NCBI GenBank assembly: GCA_015709615.1
Contig: CP054179.1
Location: 2,356,001-2,420,000, forward strand
Origin: Gammaproteobacteria bacterium
Lineage (GTDB): Bacteria > Pseudomonadota > Gammaproteobacteria > Burkholderiales > Nitrosomonadaceae
Length of the DNA: 64,000 nt
Direction: 5' to 3'
Below are positions 54,350 through 61,500 of the stretch, in pieces. How positions within the stretch are numbered: position 1 is the first letter of the stretch; every line of letters starts with the position of its first letter. A model generated the notes under the pieces. It was given only the letters and a program-made list of their open reading frames with translations. It ran no database searches and had not been told where the DNA came from. The position numbers were made by a program, and so were the translations under genes.

Positions 54350-55143
54350 AGGCCAAGTTCAAGAACGGCAAGATGCCGACTGAGGTGGCGTTTGCCGATC
54401 TGATCGATTCGACGCTGAATCTGATCGACGACGGATTTGAAAAGACGATTGATGACGGACTGAAAGTTTTTCAGCTCGGTGACGGGAAGCTGATGAGTTT
54501 TTATCAAAATATGTCGACGCTCAGTTCCATGTGGTCGGTCGGTATCGATAAGGCAACGGGGAGTTTGAATTTCGGCGATCAACAGAATCCGCATGTTCTG
54601 ACATTGCGCAGCGCTGACAGCGCCGAACCCGGCGGCGCTACCAAGGCGAGTGTCGGCATTAATACCGGCAATCCCCGCTTCGAACTGGATGTCGCCGGCA
54701 CAATCGCTTCCTTCGGCAGGATGGGACGCCGCGGAGAGCTGCCGGTGCCTGCGGACGGCAATTGGCACAATATTACCGAAACGCTGACGGGCTGCCAGGC
54801 CTTCGAGGTGGTGGCCGGTGTCGGCGGCAAGGACGGCGACGGCAAATATGCCTTGCTGCACGCCTTTGCGCTGAACGTTTATCACGACAAGAGCCATATC
54901 ACGTATCATCAGGCGCACTACGGCGCGAAATGCAACCGCCTGGAACTGCGCTGGGAAAGCGGCGCGAATGCCGAGAACTTCGAGTACACGTTGCAACTTC
55001 GGGTGGGATCGTCATACGGCGACAAAATTTGGGTCAACTATTACCTGACCCGGTTATGGCAGGATCCGGCGATGTATGGCAGTGAAAAAGCAGCGGAATC
55101 CGACTATCCGAAAGTTTTGCGTAAGCGGCAGGAAGAGAAATAA
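54322..55143 (+). CDS. eCIS fibre/adhesin-like protein
   Basis: This 273-aa protein has an N-terminal segment KTLEAKFKNGKMPTEVAFADLIDSTLNLIDDGFEKT, a middle with VGINTGNPRFELDVAGTI (the motif often found before fibre head domains), and a C-terminal domain CQAFEVVAGVGGKDGDGKYALLHAFALNVYH then CNRLELRWES. The pattern fits proteins that attach to the baseplate and display a binding domain, so it may contact target cells. It starts 28 nt inside the wedge gene and is followed at 1 bp by the small repeat protein. Receptor-binding function is inferred. Confidence 0.7.
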   Translation: MARKDRKTLEAKFKNGKMPTEVAFADLIDSTLNLIDDGFEKTIDDGLKVFQLGDGKLMSFYQNMSTLSSMWSVGIDKATGSLNFGDQQNPHVLTLRSADSAEPGGATKASVGINTGNPRFELDVAGTIASFGRMGRRGELPVPADGNWHNITETLTGCQAFEVVAGVGGKDGDGKYALLHAFALNVYHDKSHITYHQAHYGAKCNRLELRWESGANAENFEYTLQLRVGSSYGDKIWVNYYLTRLWQDPAMYGSEKAAESDYPKVLRKRQEEK

Positions 55144-55144
55144 C

Positions 55145-55474
55145 ATGTCCGCGCGTGTTCTGACCATCCGGTTGAATGTGCAAGAAGGCAGCCTGTTACT
55201 GGAGGCGCTGGCCGAACTGCCGTTTAAATCCGTTTTCGAGCTGATCGGCAAATTGAATCAACAAGCGCATGAATTGTTCGCGCCGGGTTGCGCGCAGCAT
55301 GAGCGGCAACGGTTCGTGCTGACGGAATCCGAGCTTGCGCTGACCATCAAGGCGCTGGGCAATCTGCCTTATCATCGCGTGCATGAGTTGCTGGCCGATT
55401 TGAACCGGCAGATTCAGGCGCAAGTGAACAACTCGCATTCATCGGCGGCTTCGCAAGAATATGCCGGTATCTGA
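55145..55474 (+). CDS. Small eCIS-operon protein with internal duplication
   Basis: This 109-aa protein starts at ATG 55145 (MSARVLTIRLNVQEGS). Two halves resemble each other: LLEALAELPFKSVFELIGKLNQQ and TIKALGNLPYHRVHELLADLNRQ, each likely a helical hairpin. I do not recognise a family. It lies 1 bp after the fibre-like gene and overlaps the Afp12-like gene by 14 nt, so it is translationally coupled to particle genes. A chaperone or small wedge component is possible. Confidence 0.65.
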   Translation: MSARVLTIRLNVQEGSLLLEALAELPFKSVFELIGKLNQQAHELFAPGCAQHERQRFVLTESELALTIKALGNLPYHRVHELLADLNRQIQAQVNNSHSSAASQEYAGI

Positions 55475-58400
55475 GCAAATTCCGCGAGTCGGAACCGATC
55501 CCGATGGATTGGATTTTGCAACATTAAGAAAAGAAGGTATCGGCAGAGTTCAGGATTTGTGCGGTGAGGTATGGACCGACTATAACCTGCACGACCCCGG
55601 CGTCACCATTCTGGAACAGCTCTGTTACGGCCTGACCGATCTATCTTACCGCTCTGGATTTGCCGTTCAGGATTATCTGACCGATGAAACAAACAGCATA
55701 GATTATCAGCGGCAAGCGCTTTTCTCCCCGGAAGACATTCTGCCCAGCTCGGCGGTTACCGGAGCTGATTACCAGAAAATTCTCTACGATGCGATTCCTG
55801 AAATCGATTATGTTTGGCTGGAACCGAGTGCGGCGCAAGACGGTGCGGTAACCGGCGGACTGTATACCGTATTTGTGAAGCTCGACGACGAGTTGATACA
55901 AAATCATGCCGGGAGGCCGGCAAAAAATGAGAATCTCAGTGAGTTATCGGACAAGCTGGAACAGGTCCATACGGTTTCCGAGCGCATACGCACAAGCCTT
56001 GACCGGCTCGGCGCTGAGCTTGACGAACAATACGAAAACCTGAAAAGCGGGCGCAGCGTTAGCGCTGACGCTGATCTGTCAGCGCAGGACGGGCAGCCGG
56101 TTGAGCAAATCGGCGGCATCCTGCGTCAGCTGGATGCAATTCTGGCCGGCATGGATAACATCTGGCGTCAAATCAACGAGATCTGGTCAGTCATCATGGA
56201 TACGCCATCCAGTTCCGGTATGAGCGCAAGGCTGAATGAAGTTTTGCTCAAACTGGAAGCTGCGCTTAATAGCGCGCTGGCCAGTGTTCTGCCCGTGTTT
56301 GAATCCGGGGCGGATAACGAAGCCGCACGTGATACGGAGTTACCGGATAAATTGGTTCCGCCGTTATCCCGGTTTGAAAGCGTATTATGCGAACTGGGTG
56401 CGGAATTACAGGAAACCGGAAGCGGTTTGGTTTCCAAAATCGGCGCATCGGGTCAGGCTGACGGACAATGGGACGAATCCGCCATCATACAAAAGGTTTT
56501 GTCGGTCTTCATGGCGCATCGCAATCTTGGCGAGGATATCGATCATGTCGAAATTATTCATACGGTACCTTATTTTTTGGCGGGGGAAGTTGAAATCCAG
56601 CCTTCCCATAATCGGGCGAAAATTTATGCTGAGATCTTCCTCAAATGCGCGCACGCTATTTCTTCCGGCATTCAAATTGACCGCTATGAATCCATTTTGA
56701 GCCGGACGGGCAATTACGAGCAGATTTTTTCCGGGCCGTTGACCCGGCATGGTTTTATCAATGACCGGTGTTTTGAGGGTCCGGACGACGTGCTCAGCGT
56801 TGTCGATTTGATCACACTGGTGAGCCGGATCGATGGTGTTGCGAAAGTGCACGACCTGTATCTGATTGATCAGGATAACAAGAAACACACCAGCATTTCC
56901 TACGACTCGTCACGGTATGCTTTTCCCGATTTGAGTTTTCCCAAGCCAGGCAAGCCAAAACAATTATTGCGGCTGGTGCTGCCCCAGGACGTGAGCCGTA
57001 AGGATCGCGACGGCAAAGTGTTTGGTTTCATGCCGTATGAAAGTACGCAAGATGAAGCGCTGCTGGAGGAAACGCACCTGGAACTGAAGAAATTGGTTTT
57101 TGAATATCATGCCTTCAGAAATAACCGCCCGTCGTTTGCGCATTTGATTCCACTCCCCAGGGGAGAACGGCGGGTTGCGGCGGATTATTACTCGATTCAG
57201 CATCACTTTCCGGCGGTATATGGGATTAACCGCTACGGTGTTCCAAACTCCAGGCCGCCTGAGGTTAAAGCAAAGGCGAAGCAGCTCAAAGCATACTTGT
57301 TTCCTTTCGAACAATTGATGGCGGATTATTTGCAACATGTGCGGGAAATGCCGCGCTTGTTTTCACTGGATGCCGGGCTAAAACAATCCTATTTTTGTCA
57401 GTTTCTCGATAACGGCAATATTCCGGACATCGAGCCGCTGTATGTGAAAGACGTTCATTGCAGCCAAACGGGGCTGGCTGAAATCCTGCGGCGTTACGAT
57501 CGTTTCAGCGATCGAAGAAGCCGGGCGCTGGATACCTTATTGGCCATGTACGGCGAGCAATATCCACAAGCGGCGTTACAGCAATTCGATTGTTACCGGC
57601 GCGCCGATCAGGATCAATGGATAATCGAAAACAAAATCAATTATCTGAAATGCATCAGAGAAATCACGCGCGACCGGGGGAAAGGCTTCAACTACCTGAA
57701 ACCCGCGTTGCATGCGCATGGTAAAGATAACGAGGAAAATTTGGCCGGTGCGCATAAGCGCATCAGTATTTTGCTGGGATTGACGTCGTTCGACCGGATT
57801 GCACTGATCACCGATGTGCTCACGCAGAGGAACAGCCGCCTTATACCTGATCGCATCGTAGCGGAAAGTACGCGGTTCTTGCCGCAGGAAATGGAAGAGC
57901 GCGCGATACCGCTGGTAATCGATGAAGAAAAGTTTGCCGGAATCGCCGTTCCTGCCAAGCTCCCGCCCTTTTGTTATGGCGTTTTCAAGGACGGTATCGA
58001 ATTAAGGAATTACCGGCTGGTAAGTTCCGGCAAGGATACGGTGGTGTGTCTGAAATCCGCCTCGAACACCCGTTTGTGGCCGTTGAGCCGGAAGCCTGGC
58101 CAAGACGCGGCGATGCGCTATGCGCACGCGTTTTACAGCGCGCTGACGCAGCTGAATTTGGCATGCGAGCGTTTTCATCTCATCGAACATGTGCTGCTGC
58201 GGCCCAGGGGGACGGATTCGTTTGCAGTAATTCCCGAGGGTGAGGCGTTTTTTGATTTTCGTGCCAGCGTGATTTTTCCGTCCTGGACAGCGAGATTTTC
58301 CAATACGGCATTCAGAAAATTTGCCGAGGAGACGGTGATTAAAAATCTTCCGGCCCATATCGTCGCCGAATTTTACTGGCTTGATTTTGTGTACCTGCAG

Positions 58401-58559
58401 GATTTTGAGCAACGTTACCAGCGCTGGTTGTCATGTTTGCAACAGGCGCATCAAGCGCATCACCCAAACGATTTCGAACGCCTAAACAACGCATCGGAAA
58501 GAATCGTGTCTTTCTTGTTACGCAACAGAAGCGGAGCGGAATGTGAGCGCTGGCTTTAA
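55461..58559 (+). CDS. eCIS baseplate wedge protein (Afp12-like)
   Basis: This 1032-aa protein has the characteristic N-terminal GEVWTDYNLHDPGVTILEQLCYGLTDLSYR (residues about 35-65) of Afp12-type wedge proteins in eCIS. A long helical insertion (about 165-340) is rich in Leu/Glu/Ser. The rest is a mixed fold with YYSIQHHFPAVYGINRYGVP and LIEHVLLRPRGTD near the end. It completes the baseplate with the Afp11-like protein. It overlaps both neighbours (14 nt before, 17 nt after). Confidence 0.88.
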   Translation: MPVSEQIPRVGTDPDGLDFATLRKEGIGRVQDLCGEVWTDYNLHDPGVTILEQLCYGLTDLSYRSGFAVQDYLTDETNSIDYQRQALFSPEDILPSSAVTGADYQKILYDAIPEIDYVWLEPSAAQDGAVTGGLYTVFVKLDDELIQNHAGRPAKNENLSELSDKLEQVHTVSERIRTSLDRLGAELDEQYENLKSGRSVSADADLSAQDGQPVEQIGGILRQLDAILAGMDNIWRQINEIWSVIMDTPSSSGMSARLNEVLLKLEAALNSALASVLPVFESGADNEAARDTELPDKLVPPLSRFESVLCELGAELQETGSGLVSKIGASGQADGQWDESAIIQKVLSVFMAHRNLGEDIDHVEIIHTVPYFLAGEVEIQPSHNRAKIYAEIFLKCAHAISSGIQIDRYESILSRTGNYEQIFSGPLTRHGFINDRCFEGPDDVLSVVDLITLVSRIDGVAKVHDLYLIDQDNKKHTSISYDSSRYAFPDLSFPKPGKPKQLLRLVLPQDVSRKDRDGKVFGFMPYESTQDEALLEETHLELKKLVFEYHAFRNNRPSFAHLIPLPRGERRVAADYYSIQHHFPAVYGINRYGVPNSRPPEVKAKAKQLKAYLFPFEQLMADYLQHVREMPRLFSLDAGLKQSYFCQFLDNGNIPDIEPLYVKDVHCSQTGLAEILRRYDRFSDRRSRALDTLLAMYGEQYPQAALQQFDCYRRADQDQWIIENKINYLKCIREITRDRGKGFNYLKPALHAHGKDNEENLAGAHKRISILLGLTSFDRIALITDVLTQRNSRLIPDRIVAESTRFLPQEMEERAIPLVIDEEKFAGIAVPAKLPPFCYGVFKDGIELRNYRLVSSGKDTVVCLKSASNTRLWPLSRKPGQDAAMRYAHAFYSALTQLNLACERFHLIEHVLLRPRGTDSFAVIPEGEAFFDFRASVIFPSWTARFSNTAFRKFAEETVIKNLPAHIVAEFYWLDFVYLQDFEQRYQRWLSCLQQAHQAHHPNDFERLNNASERIVSFLLRNRSGAECERWL

Positions 58560-61500
58560 TACCCTGTCGATAGCGCATCGCATAGATGAATTCGTTTTTG
58601 ATTGCTCCTTTGATTCGCTGGCGCAAGCCAATGCGCTCGAGCCGGAGATGAGCGCCTTGCTGACGGCAAAACTGTTGCCCGTCATTGACGCGATCCTGGA
58701 TGAATTCGATCAAGCAGACACCGTGTGGCGGTTGGATCAAGTGGAAATCGATCTCGGCGACATAGCCAGCGGCGATTTTTATGCCGAGTTGGTGCGGCGT
58801 GTGCAGGAAAAGCTGCGCGAACGATTGCGGCGGCTGCAAGAACATCATCAACCATCGGATTCCGTATCTCCCGGAATAATTCCCACCCGGCGATTGAGCA
58901 AAATGCAAACGGATCTGGAGATGTTGCAGGATTTTTTGCTGACCGGCCGCATGCCGTGGCCTGCCGATGCGGCTGACCGGCATGCGCACGAGAACTTGCT
59001 GCGGCAGATCTTGCAACAGCAAGATGCGCGAGAAGCGTGGATTACGTTGCTCAGGCGCTTGACCGCGGCGCAACGGACGGTAGCGATCGGCCGTCTGGTT
59101 GCACAGTTTTCGCACCGTTCCCTGGAAAGTGTTTTGACCGGGATTGCACCGGCTGATGCGCATCCGCTGTTGGATTTCTTGCGTATATATCAACAGGCCA
59201 TGTCTGAGGTGGATGCTAAAGCGGCGATACAAACGGAACGGATCCGTTCGGCATGGGAGCTGCTCTTCAAGATGCTGCTGGAATCGAGGCCGTTACCCGG
59301 TAACTGGACGATTTTGCTGGATCAACTGGTCAAGACGATTGTGCTGCGGCATGCGCAGGAATCATCATCGGTGCTGCAAAGCATCAGTCGAATAGCCACG
59401 CAATACCATGAAGAAGGAAAAATCAGCGGCGCGTTTCATGCTGCATGGCAAACGGTGAATAGCCTGTATTTACATCATCCGCAGCATGGATCAATGGAGC
59501 GCACCACTTCGTTAACACATCGGAACGGCGGTCACGATGCAGCGCAGAGCAGGGCAAAAGGAATAACGAGCAGCGTTAGCGACACGAGGAAGGCGCCACC
59601 GGAAACGACCACCTCGTCCGAGCGGATGAAACAAGCCGGAGCGGTATCTGAAGAGTTGTATACGAGGATAACGCAAGCGCTGCAAAAAGCCGGATTGATC
59701 GACGTGGGCTTTGCTTCCATGTTGATGGGATTGTCACCGGTCGAGCAGCGCCAGCGGCTACGCAGTTTGCTGCAATCGCCGGCGGTAAAACCTCGTTTGC
59801 CGCGACTGCCGCAAGCGGTTCTGCTGGATATCAGCTACTGGCTGTCGCCGCCAGCGGCGCTGCTGATGGAACGCTTGCTGGCGCACGCCGGTCACCTGTG
59901 CCAACTACCCGGAGCAACCGGACACACGACGCAAAAGCACTGGAAACAACTACGCTGGAGCACCGCCCTGGATTATCTGCTGCGAGAAGCGGATTTTTCG
60001 GATGCGATCGACCCTGCCGGTTTTTTGCGCGCGCTGGTGCACGGTGTGCACGGCGAAGCAGCCAAATCAACCGAAGCGCACATAACGCTGCACGCCTGGC
60101 ACGAAGCGTTGGTGCACCGCGAACCCTGCAACGTGATTGCTATGCTGCTATTCACACTCATCGGTGAAGCGCCGGAGCAGAACAAACAGGCAGAGAAAAA
60201 CGCAGCGCAGAGCGGGAAGTCGCCCGAAGAAAACACCCTGCAACAGCCATTGCACAAACGGCTCACAACCGGTAAAGCGGTTCCCGGACAGCAAGACCTG
60301 AAAACGCTGCTGCAAGTGCTGGCAAGCGGACACCCGGAGCAACTGCGGCAACTGTATCAAGATCTGCGTAACGGCCGCTACGATTTGACGGCCGCGCGAC
60401 TGAACGCAAGCGAACTGCACAGCCTGATTGAAAAACTGCTGCACATCCAATCCGGCGGCGCCGGTGCCGATCAATCTGTTTTCCTGCAAGCGATAAAGGC
60501 ACAAGCGGATCAAGTAAACGATCAAGCAGCCTACTACCGGCTGGTCTTGGAAGACTTGTTGCAGGAACGGGAAATCGACCTGGAAGCGATCGCGGCACTG
60601 GCGCGGCAGCCTCTCGGCAAAATCCAAGATGACGAAGAAGACCGGAGCAAGCGAGCCGGAACCGAAGAGGTCAAACGAACGGGGGAAGCGGAAGGAACGG
60701 AAGCAGCGGAGAAAGCAAGTCCGGAAGTAATCGCCGGATCGGCTCCTTATGCAACGGAACAATCAACAGAAATTCACACCGTCCATACGGCGCTGTACTT
60801 ACGCATAACAGCGGCGTTGCATAAGGCGGAACTCATTGATGAGCACCCCGAAGCCATCGCAACGAAAGTAAAACCTGAAGAGCTCAGGCAACGCTTGCGC
60901 GCGGTGCTGCATGGAATCGACATGAACGGCTGGATGGAAAAACTGCCGCAGTCCGTCCGCATGGAGATCGCTTACCTGCTGTCGCCGCAGGCAGCCTTAC
61001 TGAACGAGCATTTACTGGCGCACGCGGACAAGTTGCAACGGTCAACCGCTATGCGCACAGGAGACAGCCGGAGACAGTGGGAGCAACGCTTATGGGTAGC
61101 CAGCCTGAACTATTTGCTGACGGAAACAAGCAGCGATATTACCCCGGCGGCTTATTTGCCAGCGCTGGCGCGCGGTGTAGCGGACGGAGCTGACCCGCAG
61201 GCGATCTTGCGTGCTTGGTATGAGACGTTGGAACAAAGTAAAGCTTTTGGAATAGTGCATACGGTGTTGCAGAATTTCTTTTCCGGCACACAGGAAAAGG
61301 ATCGGGCGAGAGTGGCGCTACGCACACCGGTGCAACCGGGAGCGGTAACAAAGACCGGAGAATTGGACGATGCCGGATTGCCGGAAACGACTACCTCACC
61401 CGAGCGGGAGAAGCAAGCCGGTGTGGTACATGAAGAGTCGTATACGAGGATAGCGCAAGCGCTGCAAAAGGCCGGATTGATCGATGCGGATTTTGCTTCG

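Noticed and set aside
60148..60762. 204-codon minus-strand frame that recurs identically at 62575-63189
   Set aside because: The recurrence is due to the 2427-bp repeat of the tape-measure gene on the plus strand; the frame is a shadow and not a duplicated gene.
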